This document shows, piece after piece, positions 34,257 through 44,239 of a stretch of 64,000 bases of DNA. Positions within the stretch are counted from its first letter, which is position 1. Each line of letters starts with the position of its first letter. Made by a program: the position numbers and the translations under genes. Under the pieces are notes generated by a model that was not told where the DNA came from, searched no databases, and saw only the letters and a program-made list of their open reading frames with translations. Source of the stretch: Bacteroidales bacterium (GTDB lineage Bacteria > Bacteroidota > Bacteroidia > Bacteroidales > UBA10428); contig JAFGOZ010000544.1 in NCBI GenBank assembly GCA_016926235.1, positions 1 to 64,000 on the forward strand. Reading direction: 5' to 3'.

Positions 34257-35201
34257 TTATGCATTTTTTACAAAAGGATGGACATCATCACCTCCTTTAT
34301 TAACCGGACTGCTGTTTCTTATTGCATGTACAATCTGTATGGATTTCCGTGCTTCATCCAGGCGAAATCCGTTACCCTTTAGTATTTCTTCGTAACTGCG
34401 GGTATGCAGATCTGTAAATCCCTCACTAAATTCAATTTCTTTTTCATCCATAGTGATTGAACGATAGGTTCGTTTACCCTGCTTTTTAATCTCTACAGGG
34501 ATATCGTTATAGTCGAGACTTAAAAACCATCGTACCCTTGCTTTCTCCAAATCAAGAAAACCTGCAGCCTTATTTTCCTTCAGCATATGAACCTGGTTAC
34601 TCTTTATATCGCCAAATATCCAGGTAAGCATATCAAAAAAGTGCACACCAATGTTGGTAGCAATACCCCCCGATTTATGTACATCCCCTTTCCATGAGAT
34701 CATATACCAATGCCCGCGGCTGGTTATATAAGTTAAATCAATATCGTGAATTTTCCCTGATTTATCTCCGTCAATCTTTTTCTTTAATTCAATAATTGAA
34801 GGATGCAGACGTAGTTGAAGGATATTGTAAATAGGAGCACCGTATTCATGTTGCAATTCTGCCAAGGCATTGATGTTCCATGGATTGAGTACCAGGGGTT
34901 TTTCACATATAGCAGCCGCCCCTATCCGCAGTGCAAAACGTATATGTGCATCATGGAGATAATTGGGAGAACAGATGCTGACATAATCAATTGTTTTTCC
35001 TGATCTTTTATATTTTTCCAGATGACGGTCAAAACGCTCAAATTCGACAAAAAAATCACTCTCGGGAAAGTAACTGTCTATAATTCCTACACTGTCATTC
35101 GGATCAAGAGATGCAACCAGATTATTACCGGTCTCTTTTATGGCTTTTAGGTGCCTTACTGCAATAAAACCTCCAACTCCTACTAATGCAAAGTTCTTCA
35201 T
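34257..35201 (-). CDS. wbpB: UDP-2-acetamido-2-deoxyglucuronate 3-dehydrogenase (Gfo/Idh/MocA family)
   Basis: A 314-aa oxidoreductase. The Rossmann start is FALVGVGGFIAVRHLKAI, and AAICEKPLVLNPWN near residue 95 holds the EKP motif. SRGHWYMISWKGDVHKSGGI near residue 165 matches WbpB/WlbA-type proteins, which oxidise C3 of UDP-GlcNAcA with NAD recycling by 2-oxoglutarate. With WbpA, WbpE and WbpD it makes UDP-GlcNAc(3NAc)A. It is the last gene of the wbp operon, 27 bases after cysC. Confidence 0.9.
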   Translation of the reverse strand: MKNFALVGVGGFIAVRHLKAIKETGNNLVASLDPNDSVGIIDSYFPESDFFVEFERFDRHLEKYKRSGKTIDYVSICSPNYLHDAHIRFALRIGAAAICEKPLVLNPWNINALAELQHEYGAPIYNILQLRLHPSIIELKKKIDGDKSGKIHDIDLTYITSRGHWYMISWKGDVHKSGGIATNIGVHFFDMLTWIFGDIKSNQVHMLKENKAAGFLDLEKARVRWFLSLDYNDIPVEIKKQGKRTYRSITMDEKEIEFSEGFTDLHTRSYEEILKGNGFRLDEARKSIQIVHAIRNSSPVNKGGDDVHPFVKNA

Positions 35202-35228
35202 GGTATTATTTTATAATTTTCAAAGGTA

Positions 35229-35828
35229 TCAATCTTTAATCACTTTTATAATAGTATTATAAATAAGCTCTGTTGCCTCCTGAACAGAAAACTCAGATGT
35301 ATCTACAATCAGGTTGGCATCCTGCGGAGCTTCATAAGGAGCAGAAACTCCGGTAAAATCTTCAATTATACCTGCCCGTGCCTTTTTATACAATCCTTTC
35401 GGATCTCTTTCCTCACATACATGAAGAGGCGTACTCAGGTAGATAATATAAAAGTTATCAATTCCAATAATTTCACGAGCCATCTCCCTTATGCTGTTTG
35501 TCGGGCTTATAAAAGCCGAAATAGCCACAATACCGCACTCACAAAATAACTTGCTGACTTCTGCTATGCGGCGAATATTTTCAATGCGGTCATCTTCCGA
35601 AAATCCAAGATCTTTGCTCAGGCCGTTACGCAATTTATCTCCGTCGAGCACTTGCGTGAGAAATCCTCCGTTATAAAGCCTTCTTTCCAGTTCACGCGCA
35701 AGGGTCGATTTTCCTGAAGCAGACAGCCCGGTAAACCAGAGCACCATTCCCTTTTGCTTTATTAATTTCTCTTTCTCTAACCTTTCAATAAATGTATCGT
35801 GATTTGGAAATATATTTGTACTATGCAT
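35229..35828 (-). CDS. cysC: Adenylylsulfate (APS) kinase
   Basis: About 199 aa, starting at the ATG at 35828, 14 bases after the wbpD stop; the frame also opens at a TTG (35846) overlapping that stop. The P-loop is WFTGLSASGKSTLAREL, followed by DGDKLRNGLSKDLGFSEDDR and ISAFISPTNSIREMAREI, all typical of CysC. It phosphorylates APS to PAPS, the sulfate donor. No CysD/N or sulfotransferase is in the window. Its place inside a sugar-nucleotide operon suggests sulfation of the polymer, but that is inference. Confidence 0.92.
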   Translation of the reverse strand: MHSTNIFPNHDTFIERLEKEKLIKQKGMVLWFTGLSASGKSTLARELERRLYNGGFLTQVLDGDKLRNGLSKDLGFSEDDRIENIRRIAEVSKLFCECGIVAISAFISPTNSIREMAREIIGIDNFYIIYLSTPLHVCEERDPKGLYKKARAGIIEDFTGVSAPYEAPQDANLIVDTSEFSVQEATELIYNTIIKVIKD

Positions 35829-35842
35829 AATCAATGAGGGTT

Positions 35843-36424
35843 TCAACTTATTCTTCTTACCTTGTTATCAATCAGCTCATATTTTCCCATACTCTCAGGA
35901 CAAATGGCTATTCCTTCCTCATTAAAATGGAGCCTGTGTCCGTATTCGCTCATCCATCCTGTCTGGCGTGCCGGATTTCCAACCACAAGAGCATATGGTT
36001 TAACCTCTTTCGTAACAACAGCTCCGGCACCTATAAAAGCATACTCACCAATATCGTGTCCGCAAACTATGGTTGCATTGGCACCTATGCTTGCACCTTT
36101 TCTTACGATAGTCTGCGTATACTGCCCCCTCCGGTTTACAGCACTTCGGGGATTTATCACATTGGTAAATACCATGGAAGGGCCCAGAAAAACGTCATCC
36201 TCACATATTACACCCGTATATATGGAAACATTATTCTGCACTTTTACATTATTACCCAAAATAACATCAGGTGATATTACCACATTTTGTCCAATGTTGC
36301 AATTTTCTCCCAGTTTACATCCACTCATAATATGAGAAAAATGCCATATTTTAGTGCCCTTACCAATTTGACATCCTTCGTCAATTACGGCAGTTTCATG
36401 TGCAAAATAATTGTTACTTGCCAT
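35843..36424 (-). CDS. wbpD: UDP-2-acetamido-3-amino-glucuronate N-acetyltransferase
   Basis: A 193-aa left-handed beta-helix acyltransferase: [59 protein letters not shown] and [20 protein letters not shown]. This is the WbpD/WlbB pattern (HEPN unrelated). It acetylates the 3-amino group made by WbpE. It overlaps wbpE by 11 bases upstream. The catalytic Asn/His pair lies in the GPSMVFTN and CGHDIG segments. Confidence 0.92.
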   Translation of the reverse strand: MASNNYFAHETAVIDEGCQIGKGTKIWHFSHIMSGCKLGENCNIGQNVVISPDVILGNNVKVQNNVSIYTGVICEDDVFLGPSMVFTNVINPRSAVNRRGQYTQTIVRKGASIGANATIVCGHDIGEYAFIGAGAVVTKEVKPYALVVGNPARQTGWMSEYGHRLHFNEEGIAICPESMGKYELIDNKVRRIS

Positions 36425-37565
36425 CCAATAAAGATTTTATAGTATCGGTAATATACTGTAGTTGATCCCGGGTAAGCTCGGTGTGCATGGGTAGTGATAA
36501 TACCTGCCTGGCCAGCAACTCGGAAACTGGAAAATCGCCCTCCTTATATCCCAGATGTTGAAATGCCCTCTGAAGATGCAGAGGTACCGGATAATAGATC
36601 ATAGCCGGAATTTTTTTTGATTGAAGGTAATTCTGAAGCTTTTCCCGTTTTGATTGATCAATTTTTAAAGTATATTGATGGAATACGTGGGATGAATAGT
36701 TTATCCGGCCGGGAATAGCCAACGAATCAACAGATTGAAATGCATTATCATAAAATGCTGCAGCAGCCTGGCGTGACTTTATGTAATCATCCAGATACTT
36801 AAGCTTCACATTAAGTATAGCAGCTTGTAAACCATCCAGGCGGGAATTTACTCCAATATAATCATGATAATACCGGCGTTCCATCCCGTGGTTTGCTATT
36901 GTACGCATTTTATGGGCCAGTTCATCATTATTTGTCATCATTGCACCACCATCGCCAAAAGCACCCAGGTTCTTTGAAGGGAAAAAGGATGTGCAACCAA
37001 TATCCCCTATGGTACCTGCTTTTTGAACTACGCCGTCAGTAAAATAATAGTCAGCACCAATGGCCTGGGCATTATCTTCTATGACGAAAAGATTATGTTT
37101 TCGTGCTATGGACATTATCTCCTCCATATTTGAACATTGTCCGAATAAGTGCACCGGCAATATAGCTTTTGTTCGGTTTGTTATTTTTTGTTCAATTACC
37201 TTTGTGTTGATATTAAATGTTTCAGGATCAACATCTGCAAAAACAGGCTTCAGTTTAAGTATAGCGATTACTTCAACGGTAGCAATAAATGTAAAAGGAC
37301 TTGTAATGATCTCATCCCCTTCATTCAGGTAAAGTGCCATTAAAGCTATCTGAAGAGCATCGGTACCATTACCGCAGGCAATTACATGTTTTACATTCAT
37401 GTATTTTTGAAGATTTTCTTCAAAACGCTTCACATTGCTTCCTTTAACAAATTCTGTTGAATCGATAAGTAATTGAATCGCCGTATCAATTTCTCCCTTT
37501 ATTCTGAGGTATTGACCGTGGAGGTCAACCATGCGTATTTCCTTATCCGGATAGTTCATTATCAT
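36414..37565 (-). CDS. wbpE: UDP-2-acetamido-3-keto-glucuronate aminotransferase
   Basis: A 383-aa DegT-family enzyme: [52 protein letters not shown] and the lysine segment [17 protein letters not shown] near residue 195. This is the WbpE/WlbC type that uses glutamate to make the 3-amino sugar. The start is MIMNYPDKE; the first or the third residue could be the initiator. It follows wbpA with an 11-base gap. Confidence 0.93.
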   Translation of the reverse strand: MIMNYPDKEIRMVDLHGQYLRIKGEIDTAIQLLIDSTEFVKGSNVKRFEENLQKYMNVKHVIACGNGTDALQIALMALYLNEGDEIITSPFTFIATVEVIAILKLKPVFADVDPETFNINTKVIEQKITNRTKAILPVHLFGQCSNMEEIMSIARKHNLFVIEDNAQAIGADYYFTDGVVQKAGTIGDIGCTSFFPSKNLGAFGDGGAMMTNNDELAHKMRTIANHGMERRYYHDYIGVNSRLDGLQAAILNVKLKYLDDYIKSRQAAAAFYDNAFQSVDSLAIPGRINYSSHVFHQYTLKIDQSKREKLQNYLQSKKIPAMIYYPVPLHLQRAFQHLGYKEGDFPVSELLARQVLSLPMHTELTRDQLQYITDTIKSLLDGK

Positions 37566-37575
37566 TAAGGTATTA

Positions 37576-38874
37576 TCAAAGGCTGAAATAATTTAATTTC
37601 TTGATCTTATTTCTGTAGATTCCTTTTATATCAACCATTATTGCTTCCTTCGTGGTCAGAGCATTAAAATAATCTTCATCCAGGTTAGTATACTCATTAT
37701 GAGCAACAGCAAGCACTATCGCATCATAATCATTCCCCAACTGAGGAGTTAATGATACCCCATACTCCTCATGCAATTCTTCTGATGATGCGTGCGGATC
37801 TGTTACGTCAACAGTGGCACCAAACGAGCGCAATTCATTGATCAAATCAATTACTTTCGTATTCCTGATGTCCGTTACATTCTCTTTAAATGTCACACCC
37901 ATTACCAGGACTTTGGAGTGAAGTATGTTTTTCCCGGTTTTTATAATTTTTTTTACCAGTTCTTTGGCAATGTAGCTTGCCATGGAGTCATTCATTGCCC
38001 TTCCTGAGTTAATAATATGGGCATTGTACCCCAGTTTATTAGCCTTATAGGTAAGATAATACGGGTCTACACCTATACAATGTCCACCGACAAGACCCGG
38101 AAAGAACCGGAGAAAATTCCATTTAGTTCCTGCAGCTTCCAATACTTCAAACGTGTTAATATTCATTTTATTGAATATAACCGATAGCTCATTCATCAGG
38201 GCAATATTCACATCCCGTTGGGTATTTTCAATAATTTTTGCGGCTTCGGCAACTTTAATGGAGGAGGCCCTGTGTACACCGGCAGTAATTATTAACTCGT
38301 ATATTTTTGCAATGTTGTCTAATGAAGCAGCATCGCAACCGGATACTACTTTTACTATTTTATCAATGGTATGCTGCCTATCCCCGGGATTAATCCTTTC
38401 AGGTGAATAGCCCAGTTTAAAATCCTGTACATTTTTTAAACCTGAGAGTTCTTCAAGTATGGGCAGGCAATCTTCTTCTGTCGCCCCGGGATATACTGTT
38501 GACTCATACACCACATAATCACCTTTTTTTAGCACTTTACCTACAGTACGCGTAGCCGATAAAAGAGGTGTCAGATCAGGCTGTTTATAGCTGTTTATGG
38601 GTGTCGGCACTGCCACTATATGAAAATGGGCCTGCTTTAAATCTTCAGGATTGGAAGTGAAAATAATATCCGCATTATCAAAATCTCCTGATTCAAGCTC
38701 ATTGCTCGGGTCAATCTTTCTGTTCATCAAATCCACCCGTTTTGCATTGATGTCAAAACCAATTACAGGTACCTTTTTAGCGAAGGCAAGTGCAATGGGA
38801 AGACCTACATAGCCTAATCCGACAACTGATATTTTTTTCCTTTTAGCGACGATGTCATTGTAAATATTTTCCAT
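37576..38874 (-). CDS. wbpA: UDP-N-acetylglucosamine 6-dehydrogenase
   Basis: A 432-aa UDP-sugar dehydrogenase: VVGLGYVGLPIALAFAKK (NAD fold), YESTVYPGATEEDCLPIL, KVAEAAKIIENTQRDVNIAL and the catalytic cysteine block FPGLVGGHCIGVDPYYLTYK. The protein closely resembles WbpA-type enzymes that oxidise UDP-GlcNAc to UDP-GlcNAcA by two steps. It opens the wbpA-wbpE-wbpD-cysC-wbpB operon. No exact TAnnTTTG box is seen in the short gap to metK. Confidence 0.92.
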   Translation of the reverse strand: MENIYNDIVAKRKKISVVGLGYVGLPIALAFAKKVPVIGFDINAKRVDLMNRKIDPSNELESGDFDNADIIFTSNPEDLKQAHFHIVAVPTPINSYKQPDLTPLLSATRTVGKVLKKGDYVVYESTVYPGATEEDCLPILEELSGLKNVQDFKLGYSPERINPGDRQHTIDKIVKVVSGCDAASLDNIAKIYELIITAGVHRASSIKVAEAAKIIENTQRDVNIALMNELSVIFNKMNINTFEVLEAAGTKWNFLRFFPGLVGGHCIGVDPYYLTYKANKLGYNAHIINSGRAMNDSMASYIAKELVKKIIKTGKNILHSKVLVMGVTFKENVTDIRNTKVIDLINELRSFGATVDVTDPHASSEELHEEYGVSLTPQLGNDYDAIVLAVAHNEYTNLDEDYFNALTTKEAIMVDIKGIYRNKIKKLNYFSL

Positions 38875-38884
38875 CCTGTTTTAT

Positions 38885-38919
38885 AAAAAAATACCTGTCC
38901 TGTAAATAACGGGACAGGT
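38885..38919 (-). terminator. Intrinsic terminator of metK
   Basis: On the minus strand a perfect 8-base stem (ACCTGTCC / GGACAGGT, 38893-38900 with 38912-38919) with an 11-base loop is followed by ATTTTTTT. It lies ten bases past the metK stop and separates metK from the wbp operon. Confidence 0.85.
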
Positions 38920-38928
38920 AATAGTAAA

Positions 38929-40182
38929 TTATAGTGAGAATTCTTTTTTAATAAGATCTACCATATCCAATTTTTCCCAGGTAAAAAGTTCAATTTTTTT
39001 CTCAACTTTACCAAAATAAGCAGATTCATAAATTTTGGTTACCATTTGAGGTTCTCTTCCAAAATGCCCGTATGAAGCTGTTTCAAAATAAATAGGTTCC
39101 CTGAGTTTGAGTCTCAACTCAATAGCCTTTGGCCTAAGGTCAATGGTTTTATGTATTCTTTCAGCTATTTCCTGGTCCGTCATTTTTACATTAGCAGTAC
39201 CGTAAGTATTAACATAAATACTAGTAGGTTCAGCCACTCCAATGGCATAGGAAACCTGTACCAATATTTCGTTTGCCACACCGGCTGCCACAATGTTTTT
39301 AGCTATATGCCTGGCTGCATATGCTGCTGAACGGTCAACTTTTGATGGGTCTTTACCAGAAAATGCACCTCCACCATGTGCTCCCTTGCCTCCGTATGTA
39401 TCAACAATGATCTTTCTTCCTGTAAGTCCTGTATCACCATGAGGGCCACCAATAACAAATTTACCTGTTGGATTCACATGAAGAATATAATCATCATCAA
39501 TAAGATTTTGTACACGGTCAGGTAGTTGTTTTTTAACCCTTGGGATTAAAATACTTTTTACATCATCCTTGATTTTCTTCAGCATCTTCTCATCTTCATC
39601 AAAATCATCATGCTGAGTAGATACTACAATGGTATGGATCCTTTCAGGGAGGTTATCATCACCATATTGTACTGTAACCTGCGATTTTGAATCGGGCCTT
39701 AAATATTTCATTACTTTGCCTTCCCTTCTTATGGCAGCAAGTTCACGAAGCAACAAGTGTGATAGTTCAAGGGATAATGGCATATAATTATCTGTTTCTT
39801 TACAGGCATATCCAAACATCATACCCTGGTCGCCTGCACCCTGGTTCATAGGATCACTCCGTTCTACACCCTGATTAATATCTGCTGATTGTTCATGTAT
39901 AGCAGAAAGCACTCCGCATGAATCTCCTTCGAAACGATATTCTCCTTTGGTATATCCAATGGTATTAATTACTTCCCGTGCAACTTCCTGTACGTCCACA
40001 TAGGTTTTTGACTTTACTTCTCCTGCCAGCATTACCTGTCCGGTTGTAACCAATGTTTCGCAGGCTACTTTTGAATTCGGGTCGAATGCTAAGAATTCAT
40101 CCAGTAAGGCATCGGATATCTGATCGGCTACTTTGTCAGGATGTCCTTCAGAAACTGATTCTGATGTAAATAGATAACTCAT
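38929..40182 (-). CDS. metK: S-adenosylmethionine synthetase
   Basis: About 417 aa from the ATG at 40182 ([17 protein letters not shown]); ten upstream residues in the frame are not conserved and lie before the likely transcription start. [39 protein letters not shown] and [19 protein letters not shown] are the three MetK signature blocks. It makes S-adenosylmethionine from methionine and ATP. A core gene with its own promoter and terminator; not part of the capsule operon. Confidence 0.98.
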   Translation of the reverse strand: MSYLFTSESVSEGHPDKVADQISDALLDEFLAFDPNSKVACETLVTTGQVMLAGEVKSKTYVDVQEVAREVINTIGYTKGEYRFEGDSCGVLSAIHEQSADINQGVERSDPMNQGAGDQGMMFGYACKETDNYMPLSLELSHLLLRELAAIRREGKVMKYLRPDSKSQVTVQYGDDNLPERIHTIVVSTQHDDFDEDEKMLKKIKDDVKSILIPRVKKQLPDRVQNLIDDDYILHVNPTGKFVIGGPHGDTGLTGRKIIVDTYGGKGAHGGGAFSGKDPSKVDRSAAYAARHIAKNIVAAGVANEILVQVSYAIGVAEPTSIYVNTYGTANVKMTDQEIAERIHKTIDLRPKAIELRLKLREPIYFETASYGHFGREPQMVTKIYESAYFGKVEKKIELFTWEKLDMVDLIKKEFSL

Positions 40183-40209
40183 CTTTTTCTCTTTAAAGTT
40201 TAAAAAACG

Positions 40210-40217
40210 CAAATTTA
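40210..40217 (-). promoter_or_regulatory. Promoter -7 box of metK
   Basis: The minus strand reads TAAATTTG, a TAnnTTTG match, with transcription expected from about 40203. This supports the ATG at 40182 as the start. Confidence 0.5.
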
Positions 40218-40323
40218 GATAAAATTATTTGTATTTGAATTATTGAAATCAAGCTTAGAAAAATTTATGTGCTTTAAAAACAACCTTTTTGTACACTTTG
40301 TTTTAGAAAATAATAAAAACCAG

Positions 40324-41244
40324 TTAGTCTCTAAAACGGGTCAGCTCCTGAAATACCTGCTCCAGGCTTTTTTCTTTCTTTTGTAAAGACAGTACAGAAA
40401 TATTCTTTTTAACAGCAAAATTAAATACTGTGGCCCTGATATCTTTTTCAAGACTGCATTCCAGAAGATATATATTCTTATCGTGAACCACAACCTTTTC
40501 AACTCCGGTAATCCTGTTTAATTCATCCTGGTTAACTGCATTGTCAAATTCAACAATTATAGTTTGTTTATTGCCCGCACTTTGGATTTTTATATCCTCA
40601 TGTTTGCCGTCAGCAACAATTTTACCTTTGTCAATAATGATAATCTTGTCACAAATAGCTTCAACCTCCTGCATAATATGTGTTGAAAGCATAACCGTTT
40701 TTTCTTTTCCAACACTGCTTATAAGCTCCCTTATTTCAACTATCTGGTTAGGGTCCAAACCGGATGTGGGCTCATCTAAAATAAGAACATCCGGGTTATG
40801 AATTAAGGCCTGGGCTAAACCAACCCTTTGTTTATATCCTTTTGACAAAGCTCCTATTTTTTTATGTACCTCAAGTTGCAGGCCGGTTTCTTCAATTACC
40901 CTGTCAATGGCTTTCTTTTTATTTTTCCCCATTTTATAAATCCCCCCAACATAATTCAAGTATTCCTTTACATACATATCCAAATATAGTGGATTGTTTT
41001 CGGGTAGATAACCCAGTTTTTTCCTGATTTGAACGGAATCCTGATCAACATATTCGTTGTTTACCTTAACAGAACCTTCGTTTGGAGATGAATAACCACA
41101 AATAATTTTCATCATTGTGGATTTCCCCGCTCCGTTCGGCCCTATAAAACCGGCTATTTCTCCAGGTTGCACTTCAAATGAAACATGGTTCAAAGCTTTT
41201 TGTACTCCATAGATTTTGGTTATATTTTCTACAATAATAGACAT
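40324..41244 (-). CDS. gldA: GldA-like ABC transporter ATPase
   Basis: A 306-aa ABC ATP-binding protein. Walker A is GFIGPNGAGKSTMMK, the signature is ALSKGYKQRVGLAQALIHN, Walker B is VLILDEPTSGLDPNQ and the switch is MLSTHIMQEV. The C-terminal extension and overall sequence match GldA of gliding Bacteroidota. Its usual membrane partners GldF and GldG are not nearby. Relatives with other roles exist, so the motility link is by family name only. Confidence 0.82.
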   Translation of the reverse strand: MSIIVENITKIYGVQKALNHVSFEVQPGEIAGFIGPNGAGKSTMMKIICGYSSPNEGSVKVNNEYVDQDSVQIRKKLGYLPENNPLYLDMYVKEYLNYVGGIYKMGKNKKKAIDRVIEETGLQLEVHKKIGALSKGYKQRVGLAQALIHNPDVLILDEPTSGLDPNQIVEIRELISSVGKEKTVMLSTHIMQEVEAICDKIIIIDKGKIVADGKHEDIKIQSAGNKQTIIVEFDNAVNQDELNRITGVEKVVVHDKNIYLLECSLEKDIRATVFNFAVKKNISVLSLQKKEKSLEQVFQELTRFRD

Positions 41245-41266
41245 AATCTCTCTTTATATTATGTGA

Positions 41267-41274
41267 CAAAAATA
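41267..41274 (-). promoter_or_regulatory. Promoter -7 box of the GldA-like gene
   Basis: The minus strand reads TATTTTTG (TAnnTTTG), placing the transcription start near 41260, about 16 bases from the ATG. Confidence 0.5.
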
Positions 41275-41321
41275 GGTATAATATTTTATTCAAAACCTTA
41301 TAAGTTCTAAACCGGGTTAGG

Positions 41322-41379
41322 TTTTTTTATCAACCGGAACGAAGTGAAGCTCATGAATCGGCTGGTGGTGATAAAAAAA
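41322..41379. repeat. Hairpin with A/T-run ends between divergent genes
   Basis: TTTTTTTATCA at 41322-41332 pairs perfectly with TGATAAAAAAA at 41369-41379, and ACCGG can extend the stem against CTGGT after a small bulge. The loop is about 24 bases. It stands between two divergent genes, where no terminator is expected. The 385-base gap around it has no gene. Confidence 0.6.
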
Positions 41380-41571
41380 TGAACTGCTACTGACCAATGC
41401 ATACCTCAAAGCTTGACAAAGAAATAAATATATGGATTATCAGTTAATGGATTACTAAATGATAATTCCCATAACGAATTATACAATATATCTATATATA
41501 TTAAGGTTAATATGGTAAATTATGGTTTTATGCTAAAGATCATGAAGATTTTTATTCTTAACCAATATTTT

Positions 41572-41579
41572 TATCTTTG
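41572..41579 (+). promoter_or_regulatory. Promoter -7 box of the TPR gene
   Basis: TATCTTTG, exact TAnnTTTG, with transcription expected near 41586 and the ATG at 41630. Confidence 0.6.
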
Positions 41580-41629
41580 CGAATTCAGTTTTATATTGAA
41601 AAAGATTTGTGAATTTAAAACGTAGAATT

Positions 41630-42592
41630 ATGAAAAAGTATTTTCTAATAACATTATTTACTTGTTTCTCATGGTTTCTTAGTGCACAAACTATGGATGA
41701 GTTGAATGCAGAGTATAATAAAGGTGCCCAGGCTCTAAAGGCTGAAGAATCCCAAAAAGCCCTGGATATTTTTACCGGTTGTCTTGAAATGTGCGATAAA
41801 ATTGGTGCCGATGCCAATGAATATAAAAGCAAAATAGAGCAGATATATCCAAACCTGTACTATTCAACAGGAATGGATCTATACAAAGCAAAAGAGATAG
41901 TACCTGCTATTGAGCGTTTGAAAGAAGCTATAGCCGTTTCGGAAAAATATAATGATGAAAAAACAAAGGAAAAATCGAATAAAGTGCTTTATCAGCTCTA
42001 TAGCGCACAAGGAAATAACATGTTCAAAGAAGCCGATTATGACAGCGCTATAGCCTGTTACAACTATTCACTTGAAATTAACCCGGATTATGATAAAGCT
42101 GTTTTTGGGAAAGGAATGTCATACAAAAGCAAAGATGATTTCGAAAATATGAAAGCTGCTTTTGACAAACTTATTGAACTTGTTGGTAAAGAAGATAAAA
42201 ATGCTCAAACAGCCATAAAAATCCTAAAAACCCAATATTTAGGTGATGGAGTGCAAGCAATAAACGATGGCAATTATGAAAGTTCTGTTGAAAACCTAAA
42301 AAATGCCCTCGTCTATGATGATCAGGATCTTAGCATATATTACTTCTTAGCTTATAGCTATAATAAACTGCAAAATTTTGATGCTACTGTTGAAACATGT
42401 AAAAAAGCTATTGAAAAATCAGGCGGGGTTGACAGCGAAGACCTTTCAAACATTTATTTCGAATTGGGTGAAGCCTCGATGAGTATTGGAGACAATACTA
42501 CAGCATGCGATGCTTATAGCAAAGTAATAACCGGGAAAAATGTTGATAAAGCTGCGAGGACTAAAACGGAAGTTTTATCCTGCGGACAATAG
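41630..42592 (+). CDS. Secreted tetratricopeptide-repeat protein
   Basis: About 320 aa from ATG 41630 (a GTG at 41609 is in frame but the ATG begins the signal peptide MKKYFLITLFTCFSWFLSAQ). The mature part has several TPR units, for example AEYNKGAQALKAEESQKALD, GNNMFKEADYDSAIACYNYS and FLAYSYNKLQNFDATVETCK. TPRs give protein docking surfaces, so a periplasmic scaffold is plausible; nothing more specific can be read. It stands alone with its own promoter and a strong terminator. Confidence 0.85.
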   Translation: MKKYFLITLFTCFSWFLSAQTMDELNAEYNKGAQALKAEESQKALDIFTGCLEMCDKIGADANEYKSKIEQIYPNLYYSTGMDLYKAKEIVPAIERLKEAIAVSEKYNDEKTKEKSNKVLYQLYSAQGNNMFKEADYDSAIACYNYSLEINPDYDKAVFGKGMSYKSKDDFENMKAAFDKLIELVGKEDKNAQTAIKILKTQYLGDGVQAINDGNYESSVENLKNALVYDDQDLSIYYFLAYSYNKLQNFDATVETCKKAIEKSGGVDSEDLSNIYFELGEASMSIGDNTTACDAYSKVITGKNVDKAARTKTEVLSCGQ

Positions 42593-42612
42593 ATAAAAGA
42601 TTTTTTTTTATG

Positions 42613-42650
42613 AAAAGAGCTGTTTTCCCAATGCAAAACAGCTCTTTTTA
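42613..42650 (+). terminator. Intrinsic terminator of the TPR gene
   Basis: A perfect 14-base stem, AAAAGAGCTGTTTT (42613-42626) with AAAACAGCTCTTTT (42635-42648), an 8-base loop and a following T-rich stretch. It starts 20 bases after the stop codon. Confidence 0.92.
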
Positions 42651-42696
42651 TTTATTTAATTTTAATAACGAAATGAAATAAATTTTCGAAAAATTG

Positions 42697-42704
42697 TATT
42701 TTTA
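42697..42704 (+). promoter_or_regulatory. Weak promoter -7 box candidate of asnS
   Basis: TATTTTTA differs from TAnnTTTG only in the last base and lies 57 bases before the asnS ATG, directly after the previous terminator. The same octamer stands before the GSCFA gene. Confidence 0.3.
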
Positions 42705-42761
42705 CATGCTTAGAGCTACAATGGCTGAATAATATTTTTTATAATCAATAAGAATTGCATT

Positions 42762-44150
42762 ATGAATAGGGTGAGAATAAATGAATTGTTACAAAGTAAG
42801 GATTTTGGCAGTGAAGTGACTGTAAAAGGTTGGGTGAGGACAAAGCGAGGCAATAAAAACATTGCTTTTATTGCATTGAACGATGGTTCTATTATTCATA
42901 ATCTGCAAATTGTAACCGATGTTGAAAAATTTAATCCTGACTTATTAAACGAAATTACAACAGGCTCATGCATACGAGTTACAGGGTCCCTTGTTGAATC
43001 GATGGGACAAGGACAAAATGTTGAAGTTCATGCAAAAGAAATTGAATTATACGGAACCGCCGATCCTGATACATATCCACTTCAAAAGAAGGGTCATTCC
43101 ATGGAGTTTTTACGTGAAATTGCACACTTACGTCCCCGTACCAATACATTTGGAGCAGTACTCCGCATACGACATGCTGCATCATATGCTATCCACAAGT
43201 ATTTTAATGATAACGGATTTTACTATTTGCATACTCCTATTATAACCGGTTCGGATTGTGAAGGCGCCGGTGCCATGTTCAGGGTTACAACCCTTGATCT
43301 GGTAAATCCCCCACTAAATGAAGACAAGACTGTCAATTTTAAAGAAGATTTTTTTGGAAAAGAGACCAGCCTCACCGTTTCAGGGCAGCTTGAAGGTGAA
43401 CTGGGTGCTATGGCATTAGCTGCTATTTATACTTTTGGTCCTACTTTCAGAGCTGAAAATTCAAATACCCCAAGACATCTGGCTGAATTCTGGATGATAG
43501 AACCTGAAGTTGCATTTAATGAGATAAAAGAAAACATGGATCTGGCAGAAGATTTCTTAAAATATATTACCAGGTATGTTTTGGAAAACTGCCGGGAAGA
43601 CCTTGATTTTCTTAACAAAATGTTTGATAAGGAGCTGATTGACAGGTTGCATTTTGTATTGAATAATGATTTTGTACGGATAGAATATACGGAAGGCATA
43701 GAAATATTAAAAAAATCAGGAAAACAATTTGAATTTCCGGTTGACTGGGGCCTGGACCTTCAGAGTGAGCATGAGCGATACCTTGTAGAGCAACATTTCA
43801 AAAAGCCTGTAATTATAACAAATTATCCCAAAGAAATAAAAGCATTTTACATGAAGCAAAATGATGATGGGAAAACTGTACGCGCCATGGATGTTTTATT
43901 CCCACGAATTGGCGAGATTATTGGTGGCTCACAACGCGAAGACGACCTGAATAAGCTGGTGACAAGAATTAAAGAATTAAATATTCCCGAAAAGGATGTA
44001 TGGTGGTACCTCGATACAAGAAAGTTTGGGTCAGCACCTCACAGCGGCTTTGGACTGGGATTTGAAAGGCTTATCTTATTTCTCACAGGTATGAGCAACA
44101 TACGAGATGTAATTCCTTTCCCAAGAACACCTAAGAATGCAGAATTTTAA
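42762..44150 (+). CDS. asnS: Asparaginyl-tRNA synthetase
   Basis: A 462-aa class II synthetase. The N-terminal OB-fold anticodon domain starts [20 protein letters not shown]; motif 2 is [20 protein letters not shown] near residue 226; motif 3 is [20 protein letters not shown] near the end. The combination marks AsnS rather than AspS. A core translation gene of normal length. Its TAA overlaps the first ATG of the next frame, but that gene probably starts further down. Confidence 0.97.
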   Translation: MNRVRINELLQSKDFGSEVTVKGWVRTKRGNKNIAFIALNDGSIIHNLQIVTDVEKFNPDLLNEITTGSCIRVTGSLVESMGQGQNVEVHAKEIELYGTADPDTYPLQKKGHSMEFLREIAHLRPRTNTFGAVLRIRHAASYAIHKYFNDNGFYYLHTPIITGSDCEGAGAMFRVTTLDLVNPPLNEDKTVNFKEDFFGKETSLTVSGQLEGELGAMALAAIYTFGPTFRAENSNTPRHLAEFWMIEPEVAFNEIKENMDLAEDFLKYITRYVLENCREDLDFLNKMFDKELIDRLHFVLNNDFVRIEYTEGIEILKKSGKQFEFPVDWGLDLQSEHERYLVEQHFKKPVIITNYPKEIKAFYMKQNDDGKTVRAMDVLFPRIGEIIGGSQREDDLNKLVTRIKELNIPEKDVWWYLDTRKFGSAPHSGFGLGFERLILFLTGMSNIRDVIPFPRTPKNAEF

Positions 44151-44239
44151 TGCTTAATCCTCCTGACTTTTCAGAGTTTGTTAAAATTTTTTCAGAATAT
44201 TCAACGTTATGTAAAAGTTTATATAAGTTTGTAACCTCA

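Noticed and set aside
36414..37565. A possible second RfbH-type dehydrase
   Set aside because: The PLP lysine is present ([13 protein letters not shown]) and the iron-sulfur cysteines are absent, so it is an ordinary aminotransferase of the WbpE kind.
41533..41832. Minus-strand 99-codon frame opposite the TPR gene start
   Set aside because: Low-complexity translation with no family features; shadow of the TPR gene and its promoter.
44150..44239. Upstream start of the Ig-like lipoprotein overlapping the asnS stop
   Set aside because: The thirty extra residues would precede a complete lipoprotein signal beginning at 44240.
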